Source: a bacterium
GTDB taxonomy: Bacteria > Campylobacterota > Campylobacteria > Campylobacterales > Arcobacteraceae
Direction of reading: 5' to 3'
NCBI GenBank assembly: GCA_018816105.1
Contig: JAHIWE010000020.1
Location: forward strand, 17,401 to 81,400
DNA length: 64,000 bases
The position numbers were made by a program, and so were the translations under genes. The notes beneath the pieces were generated by a model. The model was not told where the DNA came from, made no database searches, and saw nothing but the letters and a program-made list of their open reading frames with translations. Positions 29,293-39,293 of this stretch are shown here, one piece after another (positions within the stretch are counted from its first letter, which is position 1; every line of letters begins with the position of its first letter).

Positions 29293-30564
29293 ATGTTACT
29301 AAAAAATAAAAAGATATTAGTAGGAGTAACTGGTTCAATTGCTATTTATAAAGCTTTAGAGCTTATTAGACTTTATATAAAAGCAGGGGCTATTGTTCGA
29401 GTTATTATGACAGATGGTGCAAAGAAATTTATAAATCCAATAACATTTGAAGCAATATCTCAAAATAAAGTATTATGTGAAGATAGTGAAAATTGGGATA
29501 AAAACCAAGATTATAATCATATTGATATTGGAAAATGGTCAGATATTTTTGTAATTGCACCTGCTAGTGCAAATACAATAAATAGATTATCAAATGGACT
29601 TGCTGATAATTTACTTTTACAAACTGCTTTAGCATATCCTAGAATGAAATTAATAGCACCAGCTGCAAATACAAATATGCTAAAAAATCCAATTACACAA
29701 GCAAGTCTAAAAATGCTAAAACTATGTAATTATGAGATTATTTCATCTGTTACAAAAGAGCTTGTATGCAAAGATGTTGGTGATGGAGCTATGGCAGAAC
29801 CACAAGATATTTTTGATGCAACTTGTAAAGAACTTCTTAAAGTTGATTATTGGATAAATAGAAAAGTTGTATTAAGTGGTGGTGGAACTATTGAAAAAAT
29901 TGATGATGTTAGATATCTTTCGAACTTCTCATCTGGAAAAATGGCTTCAAGTTTAGCTCGAGCTTTATATTATAAAGGTGCAGATGTTTGTTTAGTTAGT
30001 ACTAGAGGTCATGAAAATTTACCAAAAGATATTCATATTATAAAAGTTGAAAGTTCAAATGAAATGTATGAGTACTTAGTTGATTCAATTAGAGTTGCTA
30101 AAAAAGGAGTTTTAACAAAACCCACTTTAATGGATAGTTCAAGCCCAACATTGATACTTAAAAAACCATATTTATTTATGGTGGCTGCTATTAGTGATTA
30201 TCTTCCATCTTTTCCACAAGAGGGAAAATTAAAAAAAGAGTTAATTGGAACACAATGGAATTTAGAGTTAAAACAAAATATGGATATTTTAAAATCTCTT
30301 GATAAAGAGGGAATTATTTCTATTGGATTTAAAGCTGAGATGGATGAAACAACAGCACAAGATAATGCAATATCAATGCTTGAGAAAAAGAATCTTGATG
30401 GTGTTTGTTTAAATATTTTAAATGAGAACAACAATTTTGGAAGTGACACTAACAATATTGAATTGATTTTAAAAGATAATTCTTTTGCTTTTAATGGTGA
30501 TAAATTAGATGTTTCTTTGAATATCTTAGCAAAATTGAAAGAAGAGTTTAAAGAGTATGAATAA
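29293..30564 (+). CDS. coaBC: Bifunctional phosphopantothenoylcysteine decarboxylase/phosphopantothenate-cysteine ligase
   Basis: KILVGVTGSIAIYKALELIR...IAPASANTINRLSNGLADNLL; VVLSGGGTIEKIDDVRYLSNFSSGKM. Confidence 0.93.
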   Translation: MLLKNKKILVGVTGSIAIYKALELIRLYIKAGAIVRVIMTDGAKKFINPITFEAISQNKVLCEDSENWDKNQDYNHIDIGKWSDIFVIAPASANTINRLSNGLADNLLLQTALAYPRMKLIAPAANTNMLKNPITQASLKMLKLCNYEIISSVTKELVCKDVGDGAMAEPQDIFDATCKELLKVDYWINRKVVLSGGGTIEKIDDVRYLSNFSSGKMASSLARALYYKGADVCLVSTRGHENLPKDIHIIKVESSNEMYEYLVDSIRVAKKGVLTKPTLMDSSSPTLILKKPYLFMVAAISDYLPSFPQEGKLKKELIGTQWNLELKQNMDILKSLDKEGIISIGFKAEMDETTAQDNAISMLEKKNLDGVCLNILNENNNFGSDTNNIELILKDNSFAFNGDKLDVSLNILAKLKEEFKEYE

Positions 30565-31243
30565 TTTAAAAACTGCTGTTCATATCGCAATGATTATGGA
30601 TGGAAATGGAAGATGGGCAAAAGAGCGAGGTCTTAAAAGAACAGCAGGTCATGAAGAAGGTGCAAAAACAGTAAGAGCAATCACAGAATACTGTGCAAGC
30701 ATAGATATAAAGTATTTAACTTTATATGCTTTTTCAACTGAAAACTGGGAACGTCCAAAACTTGAAGTTGAGTTTTTGATGAAACTTTTGGAAAAATATT
30801 TAAAAAATGAATTAGAAGTTTATTTAAAAAATAATATTAGATTCAAAGCAATTGGAGATTTAACAAGATTTTCAAAAACATTACAAGCAAGAATCAAAAA
30901 AACAGAAGATGAAACTTCAAAATGTACAGGGCTTACTCAAGTGTTAGCTTTAAATTATGGTTCAAAAAATGAAATTATACGAGCTATAAAAAAGTTAAAT
31001 GAGCAAAATCTAGAAGTTACAGAAGAAAACTTAGAATCTTGTCTTGATACAGCAGGAATTCCTGCTGTTGATATACTTATTCGAACAAGTGGCGAAGTAA
31101 GACTTTCAAACTATTTATTATGGCAAAATGCCTATGCTGAAATGTTTTTTACTCAAACTTTTTGGCCTGATTTTACTCCTGCTGAACTTGATGATATAAT
31201 CAGTGATTTTTCTAAAAGAGAGAGAAGATTTGGAGGTATTTAG
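30557..31243 (+). CDS. uppS: Undecaprenyl diphosphate synthase
   Basis: HIAMIMDGNGRWAKERGLKRTAGHEEGA...LTLYAFSTENWERP. Confidence 0.95.
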   Translation: MNNLKTAVHIAMIMDGNGRWAKERGLKRTAGHEEGAKTVRAITEYCASIDIKYLTLYAFSTENWERPKLEVEFLMKLLEKYLKNELEVYLKNNIRFKAIGDLTRFSKTLQARIKKTEDETSKCTGLTQVLALNYGSKNEIIRAIKKLNEQNLEVTEENLESCLDTAGIPAVDILIRTSGEVRLSNYLLWQNAYAEMFFTQTFWPDFTPAELDDIISDFSKRERRFGGI

Positions 31244-32003
31244 TTTTATTTTTGGTGCGTGTTTTGGGTCGTTTTTAAATGTATTGATTTTAAAACTTCC
31301 TTTAAATCAATCCTTAATAACTAATACTAGAAGTAAGTGTCCCTCTTGTTCTCATACTATTTATTGGTATCATAATATTCCTCTTTTATCATATGTATTT
31401 TTACGAGCTAAGTGTGCATATTGTGGATGTAAAATCTCTTTTCAATATTTTTTTATTGAATTATTAAGTGCTTTTTTGACAATGTTTTTATATTTAAAAT
31501 TAGGATTATCTCAAGAATTTATTTTTATGTGTTTGCTTTCTTATGTTTTAATAGTTTTATCTTTTATTGATTTAAAATACAAAGCAGTACCTGATTATTT
31601 ACTATTAATGGCATTTGTTATATCTTTTTTTTCTAGTAGTTTTTCTTTATTTGAATCATTTAAAAATGCATTTTTATTTGCAGGAGCATTAGTTTTATTG
31701 AATTTTGTGGTAACTTTTTATATCCAAAATATAAAATCAAAACTTTTAAAAGATGAGTCTTTGAAAACTCAAGAAGCATTAGGTGAGGGTGACATTCCTA
31801 TAATTGCAATGATAGGAGTGATTCTTGGAGTAAGTTCAGGAATTTTTGCTATATTTTTAGCCGCATTTTTTGCTATAATACCCTCAATCTATTCAAATTT
31901 AGTAAAAAAAGATATTCAAACTCCATTTATTCCCTATTTAGTTTTAGGATTTTTCACAGAGTATTTTTTTAGTTTAGAAACATTTATAAAGGCCTTTTTT
32001 TGA
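31203..32003 (+). CDS. Prepilin peptidase (type IV leader peptidase); TTG at 31230 is a plausible alternative start
   Basis: FGACFGSFLNVLILKLP, CPSC...CAYCGC zinc motif, SFIDLKYKAVPD, GEGDIPI. Confidence 0.9.
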   Translation: MIFLKEREDLEVFSFIFGACFGSFLNVLILKLPLNQSLITNTRSKCPSCSHTIYWYHNIPLLSYVFLRAKCAYCGCKISFQYFFIELLSAFLTMFLYLKLGLSQEFIFMCLLSYVLIVLSFIDLKYKAVPDYLLLMAFVISFFSSSFSLFESFKNAFLFAGALVLLNFVVTFYIQNIKSKLLKDESLKTQEALGEGDIPIIAMIGVILGVSSGIFAIFLAAFFAIIPSIYSNLVKKDIQTPFIPYLVLGFFTEYFFSLETFIKAFF

Positions 32004-33016
32004 AATTAAATCATTATTTATATTCCCAGCTTGCAATTACTTTTTTCCCTATATTTTTGGGATTATTTTTTATTACATCAATTGTTTTTTTAGTAAAAAT
32101 TGCATCATTAACATCAATTATTACAATAGATTTTTTTGAACTATTTAGACTTTATGCTTATGTAACTCCTCAAATTTTATTTTATACTATGCCAATTTCA
32201 TTTTTTATATCATTAGTTATTACTCTAGCAAAACTTGCAAGTGAATATGAATTAACAGTTATTACATCGTTTGGATTAAATCCTATAAATATTTTAAAAA
32301 TATTTTTACCATTAACTCTACTTTTATCAGCATTACTATTGGTTGTATCTGTGGGACTTATTCCTAAAACAAAGTTCTTAACAAAACAATTTCTAGATGT
32401 AAAAACAAAAGAAGCAAATTTTAATATAAAAGCTAGTGAGTTTGGTCAGAAATTTGGTGATTGGTTGATATATATAAGTGGTAAAAATAATAAAGTTTAT
32501 GATGATGTAAAATTATTTAAAACAGAGCAAAAAAAAGATCAATTTATAATTAGTGATACAGCAATTTTAGATAATGATAAAGGAGCTTTAAGCTTCAAAC
32601 TAAAAGATGGTAAGGCTTTTATTATTGATGATAAAGAGTTGAATCAAATTGATTTTACGTCAATGTATATAAACGATTCAATAGCTGATAGTAAACTAGG
32701 AGTCTTTACAGATACTTATACTTATTGGAAAAATAATATTAAAAAAGGTGTAGATATAGATGATTTAACATTTTTTATTTTAACTTCACTATTTCCTTTA
32801 CTTTCACTTTTTTTAGTGATTACTTTTGGATATTTTAATCCAAGATATGAAAAAAATAGAGCAGTATTTTTCTCTTTAATAGCAGTTGTTTCATATTATG
32901 TTTTAATAAAAATAATTGGTGATAGAATTTTATTGCACGCTTTATATGTTATTCCAATAATTTGGCTTGCAGGTACATATGTTTTATACTCTAAAACAAT
33001 AAAAAAAGAGTATTAA
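32000..33016 (+). CDS. LptF/LptG-family LPS export permease
   Basis: YjgP/YjgQ-like TM architecture: MKLNHYLYSQLAITFFPIFLGLFFITSIVFLVKIA. Confidence 0.82.
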   Translation: MKLNHYLYSQLAITFFPIFLGLFFITSIVFLVKIASLTSIITIDFFELFRLYAYVTPQILFYTMPISFFISLVITLAKLASEYELTVITSFGLNPINILKIFLPLTLLLSALLLVVSVGLIPKTKFLTKQFLDVKTKEANFNIKASEFGQKFGDWLIYISGKNNKVYDDVKLFKTEQKKDQFIISDTAILDNDKGALSFKLKDGKAFIIDDKELNQIDFTSMYINDSIADSKLGVFTDTYTYWKNNIKKGVDIDDLTFFILTSLFPLLSLFLVITFGYFNPRYEKNRAVFFSLIAVVSYYVLIKIIGDRILLHALYVIPIIWLAGTYVLYSKTIKKEY

Positions 33017-33023
33017 AGTAAAG

Positions 33024-33746
33024 ATGAATTTAAAATTTGTAGTAGCTTATGATGGAAGTTTGTATCAAGGAAGTCAAAAACAACCCAATGGCTTAACCGT
33101 TGAAGATAAGCTTTTAAAGGCATTTAAAAAAATAAATATTGAAACAAATATTGTTTTAAGTGGCCGAACGGATAAAGAAGTTCACGCAACAGGACAAGTT
33201 TTTAACTGTATAGTTCCTGATTTCTGGACGGATTTTTTTAAGCTAAAAGAGGTTTTAAATAGAAATCTTCCAAGCTCAATAAAAATCTCAAAAATCTCAA
33301 AAGTTGCAGATGATTTTCACTCAAGATTCCATGCAAAAAAAAGAGTTTATAGATATATAATAACTTCAAAGCCTACAAATCCTTTTAATGATAAATTTAT
33401 TACCTATGTTGAAAATATTGATGAAGAGTTATTAAAGCATGCAATAAAAGAGTTTATAGGAGTTTATGATTTTAAATATTTTCATAAAACTGGAAGTGAT
33501 AAAGATATTACAATAAGAGAAATTTTTGATACAAGTTTTTATAAATATAGAGATATTTATGTTTTTAAATTTACTGCAAATTCTTATTTGAGATCACAAA
33601 TTAGATTAATGGTTGGATTCTTATTAGCAATTAATGAGAATAAACAATCTATTGAAAATCTAAAAAAACAGCTAAGATTAGAAGGACACTTTTTTAAACT
33701 CCCATCAAAGGCGAATGGACTTTATTTAGCAAAAATAAAATATTGA
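33024..33746 (+). CDS. truA: tRNA pseudouridine synthase A
   Basis: VAYDGSLYQGSQKQPNGLTVEDKLLKAF...SGRTDKEVHATGQV. Confidence 0.93.
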   Translation: MNLKFVVAYDGSLYQGSQKQPNGLTVEDKLLKAFKKINIETNIVLSGRTDKEVHATGQVFNCIVPDFWTDFFKLKEVLNRNLPSSIKISKISKVADDFHSRFHAKKRVYRYIITSKPTNPFNDKFITYVENIDEELLKHAIKEFIGVYDFKYFHKTGSDKDITIREIFDTSFYKYRDIYVFKFTANSYLRSQIRLMVGFLLAINENKQSIENLKKQLRLEGHFFKLPSKANGLYLAKIKY

Positions 33747-33755
33747 AGGATTTAA

Positions 33756-36281
33756 ATGTTTTTTAGAAAGAAGAAATTTTATACTCTTTTAGATATAAAA
33801 AATAAATTAGTTTTTACTCCTTTAATCTTCATTTTTATCTTATCAATTATTGCTTTTGTATCAATATATTTCTTTTTAGAGCATGAAAAAAGAAATAGAA
33901 TAAGTATTCTTCTTCAAAATGAGAGTTTTTATAAAAATGATGTTTTAAAAAATTATATAGCAAGTATAAAATATAATACAAGTACAAATTTTGATGATAT
34001 TGAAAGTGATTTAAGTAACTATATATATGAAATAATAGGTTTTATTAAAGCAAATATGTCTTTGAATAGTGAGTTTAATCTTGACTTATTAAAGCCTTAT
34101 TTAAAGCAAATAGAAGCTACAAATAATATTAAATTTCTACTTTTTGATACTAATAATTATGAAGTTTTATTTGGAGAAGAAATTTTAGATAATCTAATAG
34201 AACTTACAAACTCAGAAAAGAAAACAGATAAGTTTAAAAAATATATGCTAAGAAATATAAGATATATTGGTGATAATAATCTTATGTACAGTATAGATAA
34301 TCAAAAAAGAAATATACAGTTAAGTTATCTAAAAAATATAGAGTTTTTAAATATGTTTTTGGGAGCTTATTCAAAAATTGATGATATGAAACTTCTTACA
34401 AAAGAAGTGATTTTTGATTCGATTTATGCAAAAAGTAAAACTCTTCAAGAGTCCCATTTTTATTTTTATGATATGAATGAAGGAACTGTTTTTAACTACT
34501 ATATGAAAGATGAGTTAAAAGAAGTTTCTCGAATTGAAAATTTTGAAGAGTCTAGTAAAAATGATTTTTCATATACTTTTACTAAATATCAATATAAAAT
34601 TTTTATAAAAAATTCTCCTTTATCCAATGAAAAAAGAGAAATAGAAGAGCAATATCAAACAAAAATGGTTATGAGTTATCTTTTAGTTATATTTATTGCT
34701 TTATTGCTTATAACTTCTGCAAATATTTTTGGAAGATTTATTAATACTATTTTCAATAGATATAATAAAAGATTAGAAAGAAAAAATCTTTTATTTAAAA
34801 AATGGAAAGAAAGATACGAGCTGGCGATCATCGCTTCAAATGATGGTTTATGGGATATGAATTTAAAAACAAAAGAGATATTCTTTTCAAATAAATGGCT
34901 TGAAATGTTTGGATATAGCAGAAATGATATTCAAAATTTTGATCAATGGTTATCTTTAGTTCATGTTGATGATAAACAAAATGTTCTTCGTGAGTATGAA
35001 AAACATATTAACAAAAAAAGTGAACATTTTGTATGTGAATATAGATTGCAAGATAAAAATGGTAATTATAAATGGATTCTAGTAAGAGGTAAAGAGTTTA
35101 ATTCAAATAGAATGTTAATGATGTCTATGAATATAGATGAAAGAATGAAATTAACAAAAGAGTTAAGAAATGTTGAATTATTAACTGAATTTGGAAGAAT
35201 TGTAATTTTTAGATGGGAAAATGATGAGGATTTAACTGTAAAATTTGTTTCAAAAAGTATAAATGCCTATGGATATGAGGTTGATGATTTTCAGAAAAAT
35301 ATTAAATTTTTTGATTTTGTTTATAAAGATGATGTTGAACAGTTAGTAAGTACAATTAAAAAAGCAATTGATAGTGATTCAAACTCTTTTACTTCTATTC
35401 ATAGAGTTATTGATAAAAATGAGCAAATAAAATGGATTTACAATAGAACTATTATTATTAAAGATGATAATGGAAACGTAATAGAGTTTTATGGATATTT
35501 AAATGATATTACAAAACTAAAAATGAATGAAGAAGAGTTAAAAGAAAAAGTAAAACTTCAACTAGAAAAAAATCTAGAAAAAGATAGATTATTAGTTCAA
35601 CAAAATAAACTGGCTTCAATGGGAGAGATGTTAGGAAATATTGCTCACCAATGGAGACAGCCTTTAAATAATATAAATTTATTAATCTATTTTATAAGAG
35701 ATTCATATGGAAAGATTTCTAAAGAAGAGTTAATTGATTTAATAAAAGATGCAAAATTACAGATTGATTATATGTCACAAACAATTGATGATTTTAGGAA
35801 TTTTTATAAACCTTCAAAAGAGAAAAAACTATTTAATATAAAAGAATCAATTGTTCAAAGTGCAAAAATTGTAAATGCTTCTTTAGAGAAACATGCAATT
35901 AAATTTGAAATTTCTGGTGAAGAGTTAGAAATAGATAGTTATGAAAATGAGTTTGAACAAGTAGTAGTTAATATTTTAAATAATGCAATTGATGCGAAAA
36001 TAGTAAAAAGTAATAGTGAAAAATTTAATGCAAGAATTAATATTAATATATTCAAAGAGAATGATAATATTATAATCTCAATATTTAACAACTGTGGTAA
36101 TATAGATGAACAAATAATAGAGAGAATATTTGAACCATACTTTACTACTAAGTTTGAAGATCAAGGAACAGGAATAGGTTTATATATGACTAAAGTTATA
36201 GTTGAGAAAAATATGAATGGCAAAATAGAAGCTAAAAATTTAAATGATGGAGTAGAATTTATCATTAAGTTAAATGCTTAA
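33756..36281 (+). CDS. PAS-domain membrane sensor histidine kinase
   Basis: Two TMs, two PAS-like domains, H-box GNIAHQWRQPLNNINL, ATPase FEPYFTTKFEDQGTGIGLYM. Confidence 0.9.
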   Translation: MFFRKKKFYTLLDIKNKLVFTPLIFIFILSIIAFVSIYFFLEHEKRNRISILLQNESFYKNDVLKNYIASIKYNTSTNFDDIESDLSNYIYEIIGFIKANMSLNSEFNLDLLKPYLKQIEATNNIKFLLFDTNNYEVLFGEEILDNLIELTNSEKKTDKFKKYMLRNIRYIGDNNLMYSIDNQKRNIQLSYLKNIEFLNMFLGAYSKIDDMKLLTKEVIFDSIYAKSKTLQESHFYFYDMNEGTVFNYYMKDELKEVSRIENFEESSKNDFSYTFTKYQYKIFIKNSPLSNEKREIEEQYQTKMVMSYLLVIFIALLLITSANIFGRFINTIFNRYNKRLERKNLLFKKWKERYELAIIASNDGLWDMNLKTKEIFFSNKWLEMFGYSRNDIQNFDQWLSLVHVDDKQNVLREYEKHINKKSEHFVCEYRLQDKNGNYKWILVRGKEFNSNRMLMMSMNIDERMKLTKELRNVELLTEFGRIVIFRWENDEDLTVKFVSKSINAYGYEVDDFQKNIKFFDFVYKDDVEQLVSTIKKAIDSDSNSFTSIHRVIDKNEQIKWIYNRTIIIKDDNGNVIEFYGYLNDITKLKMNEEELKEKVKLQLEKNLEKDRLLVQQNKLASMGEMLGNIAHQWRQPLNNINLLIYFIRDSYGKISKEELIDLIKDAKLQIDYMSQTIDDFRNFYKPSKEKKLFNIKESIVQSAKIVNASLEKHAIKFEISGEELEIDSYENEFEQVVVNILNNAIDAKIVKSNSEKFNARININIFKENDNIIISIFNNCGNIDEQIIERIFEPYFTTKFEDQGTGIGLYMTKVIVEKNMNGKIEAKNLNDGVEFIIKLNA

Positions 36282-36331
36282 AATTATTTTGGATATAATC
36301 TAATAATATACAATTTTAAGAGAGTAAAAAT

Positions 36332-37054
36332 ATGCAAAATTTTAAAACAAGAGTTTTATTGGTTGAAGATGAGGATTTAGCTAGAAAAACTTTATCTTTT
36401 TATTTGAATAATATTTTTGATGAGGTTGTTCTTGCAAAAGATGGAGCAGAGGGATTAGCTGCTGTTAAACAAAATTTTCAAAATAATGAGAATTTTGATT
36501 TAGTAATAACAGATCTTAATATGCCAAATGTAAATGGAATGCAAATGATTGATGAAATCTTAAAACTGCTTCCTAATCAAAGATTTATTATCGTAAGCGC
36601 ACATAAGAACGAAGAGGACTTACTTAAACTTATAAACCTAAGAGTATCAGGTTATTTTGTAAAACCTCTAAATATCGATAATATGATGGATATGCTACAA
36701 AAAGCAAAAGAAGAAGTTATCCAAGATAAACAGCCTAAAACAAAAAATAAAAGTTTAATTCCTTTGAATAATTCTTATACCTTTGATTTACTAAGTAATA
36801 AACTTTACCATGATAATTTAATAGTAAAACTATCTAAAAAAGAATCAGAAATACTAGATGTGCTTATTAAAAATTTAGGAACTCTGATTCCTGTAGAAAA
36901 ATTTAAAGAAATTGTTTGGAATGATGTAAATATAAATGACTCATCATTTCGAACAGTAATGAAAAGACTAAAAGATAAAATAAAAGATGATGATTTTATT
37001 ATTTCCCATAAAGGTTATGGTTATATAATCGAAAAGGTTTTAGATAATAAATAA
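36332..37054 (+). CDS. OmpR-type response regulator
   Basis: VLLVEDEDLARKTL...DLVITDLNMPNVNGMQM; C-term winged helix ...SFRTVMKRLKDKI...GYGYII. Confidence 0.9.
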   Translation: MQNFKTRVLLVEDEDLARKTLSFYLNNIFDEVVLAKDGAEGLAAVKQNFQNNENFDLVITDLNMPNVNGMQMIDEILKLLPNQRFIIVSAHKNEEDLLKLINLRVSGYFVKPLNIDNMMDMLQKAKEEVIQDKQPKTKNKSLIPLNNSYTFDLLSNKLYHDNLIVKLSKKESEILDVLIKNLGTLIPVEKFKEIVWNDVNINDSSFRTVMKRLKDKIKDDDFIISHKGYGYIIEKVLDNK

Positions 37055-37075
37055 AAGAGCTTGGCTCTTTTATTT
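37049..37075. terminator. Bidirectional intrinsic terminator
   Basis: AAATAAAAGAGC-TTG-GCTCTTTTATTT between convergent genes. Confidence 0.85.
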
Positions 37076-37078
37076 ATA

Positions 37079-39184
37079 TTAAGCTATCACTTCTTTTCTT
37101 AATTTTGCTTTTTGTCCTAAATATAAAAGAACAAAAATTGCAAAACCAATTAGATAAGAAACATGATGATCTCCTAGTCCTAATTTTGCTTCCATGATTC
37201 TTGGTAAAAACATAAATGGAACAATAGTTATAAATAGAATTCTTTCTATTATATTTGTTTTAGTTAAGAAATACCCCATTGTTGCACACGAAAATGCAAT
37301 CATTCCCGCAAACGCAGTTATAAAAATCACACCTATATCTATAGGATTTGTAATCCATACCCAACCAATTGGATCACTTGGATTTGATGCATCTATTCCT
37401 GAAATTAATAGTAATTCAGGGTTAAAGAAAAACATAAATGGTAAAAGTGCTGTTCTAATATTGTAAATAAATCCAATAATTCCTGTTTTCATTGGGTCTG
37501 CTTTTGCAATACCTGCTGCTGCATAAGCAGCAAGTCCAACAGGTGGTGTAACATCAGCTAGAATACCAAAATAGAAAACAAATAAGTGAGCTGCAATTGC
37601 AGGAACTAAATATCCATTATCAGCAGCTAGTGTTAAAATAACAGGAGCAGTTAATGATGCCATTACAATATAGTTTGCAGTTGTTGGTAATCCCATCCCT
37701 AAAATAATAGAAATTAAAGCTGCTAGAACTAATATAGCAAAAATGTTTCCATCTGCTAATGTTTCTACAACATCAAGTAAAACTTGTCCAAGACCAGTTA
37801 ATGTGATAGTCCCTACAACAATACCTGCAAGTGCAGTAGCAATTGCAATTGGAACCATATTTTTAGCACCACTTATCATACCTGCTAAAATATCTACTAA
37901 ACCACTAAATAAAATTTCTTTAGTAATTCTCTCTTTTGCTAAAAAAGCTCTGAATGGATGTTGCACAACCATTAAAAGCATTAAAAGCATAATTGCATTA
38001 AATGCAGCACTAGCAGCACTTTGTCTTAGTACAATTAAAGTATAAAGTAAAAAGAAAATTGGAATTAAATAGTGAATACCTTTAATAAATGTTTCCCATT
38101 TTTTTGGAAGGTCTTCTGCTTTCATTCCTTTTAATCCTAATTTTAATGCTTCTAAGTGAACAATATAAATTAGTGCAAAATATGCAACAAAAGCTGGAAT
38201 AAATGCAGCAATAACAACATCACTATAGGCCATACCTAAAAATTCTGCCATAATAAAAGCAGCAGCTCCCATAATTGGAGGCATTAATTGACCCATTGTA
38301 GAAGCTGAAGTTTCAACTGCTCCTGCTTGTTCTGCTTTAAATCCTGTTTTTTTCATTAAAGGAATCGTAAAGGTTCCTGTTGTAACTGTATTGGCAATTG
38401 AACTTCCACTCATAATTCCTGTAAATCCAGAAGCAACAACTGCAGCTTTTGCAGGACCACCTCTATATTTTCCAAGTAATGCATAAGCTAAGTTAATAAA
38501 GTATTCACCAGCTCCTGCTTTATCTAATAATGATCCAAAAAGAACAAATAAGAATACAAATCCAGCAGAAACACCAAGTGGAACACCAAATACTCCTTCT
38601 GTTGTTAAATACATATGTCCTGCAAGTTTATTTAAACTAGCACCTTTATGAATTATTAATTCGGGCATATATGGACCTAAGAAAGAATAAGCTAAAAATA
38701 TAATTGCGATTATACTTAATGCTAATCCTAAAACTCTTCTTCCCGCTTCTAGTAAAATAACAATTGCAACTACTGCTATAAATATATCACTTTCTGTATA
38801 ATCACCTGGTCTTAAAGATATTTCATTATAAAAAACAGCAATATAAGAAGCTGTTCCTAAGCCAATGGCTGCAAATGTATATCCAAACCATCTAATTTTT
38901 GTTAGAAAATAAGGTTTTCTCATCATTGGATAGATTAAAAATGCTAAAACCATACCAAATGATAAGTGAACTGATCTTGAAATTGTTGAGTTTACAGGCT
39001 CAATTACGATATATAATTGAAATAAAGACCATGCAAGGGCAATTACAGAAATAAGCCAAAATTCATAATGTTGTGAACCAAAGACTCTTTGTCCTTCTAG
39101 TTCATTCAAAATAGCTTCAGTTTCGTGTAGTTCTTCAGCTTCAAGTTCGGAAATTTTATGAGGTTTTTCTTCATAAATCGCCAT
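37079..39184 (-). CDS. TRAP transporter permease, fused 4TM-12TM subunit
   Basis: SSIANTVTTGTFTIPLMKKTGFKAEQAGAVETSASTMGQLMPPIMGAAAFIMAEF; pairs with TAXI receptor. Confidence 0.93.
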   Translation of the reverse strand: MAIYEEKPHKISELEAEELHETEAILNELEGQRVFGSQHYEFWLISVIALAWSLFQLYIVIEPVNSTISRSVHLSFGMVLAFLIYPMMRKPYFLTKIRWFGYTFAAIGLGTASYIAVFYNEISLRPGDYTESDIFIAVVAIVILLEAGRRVLGLALSIIAIIFLAYSFLGPYMPELIIHKGASLNKLAGHMYLTTEGVFGVPLGVSAGFVFLFVLFGSLLDKAGAGEYFINLAYALLGKYRGGPAKAAVVASGFTGIMSGSSIANTVTTGTFTIPLMKKTGFKAEQAGAVETSASTMGQLMPPIMGAAAFIMAEFLGMAYSDVVIAAFIPAFVAYFALIYIVHLEALKLGLKGMKAEDLPKKWETFIKGIHYLIPIFFLLYTLIVLRQSAASAAFNAIMLLMLLMVVQHPFRAFLAKERITKEILFSGLVDILAGMISGAKNMVPIAIATALAGIVVGTITLTGLGQVLLDVVETLADGNIFAILVLAALISIILGMGLPTTANYIVMASLTAPVILTLAADNGYLVPAIAAHLFVFYFGILADVTPPVGLAAYAAAGIAKADPMKTGIIGFIYNIRTALLPFMFFFNPELLLISGIDASNPSDPIGWVWITNPIDIGVIFITAFAGMIAFSCATMGYFLTKTNIIERILFITIVPFMFLPRIMEAKLGLGDHHVSYLIGFAIFVLLYLGQKAKLRKEVIA

Positions 39185-39221
39185 GGGAGATCCTTTTTAA
39201 TGTAAAGTAAGTATTCTTTTC

Positions 39222-39254
39222 ATACTTCATTCAAATTTTGTTTAAATGAAGTAT
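39222..39254. other. Stem-loop 2 in receptor-permease intergenic region
   Basis: ATACTTCATT(c)AAA...TTT(a)AATGAAGTAT. Confidence 0.6.
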
Positions 39255-39263
39255 AAAAATAGT

Positions 39264-39290
39264 TTATCTAAGGAAAAAATCCTTAGATAA
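39264..39290. other. Stem-loop 1 directly after TAXI receptor stop codon
   Basis: TTATCTAAGGA-AAAAA-TCCTTAGATAA, 11-bp perfect stem. Confidence 0.75.
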
Positions 39291-39293
39291 TAT

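Noticed and set aside
30198-30590. 130-aa antisense ORF across the coaBC 3' end
   Set aside because: Overlaps coaBC/uppS, no supporting motif.
37194-38045. ORFs on + strand (37194..37466 and 37743..38045)
   Set aside because: Antisense to the TRAP permease; low-complexity mirror translations with no recognisable domain.
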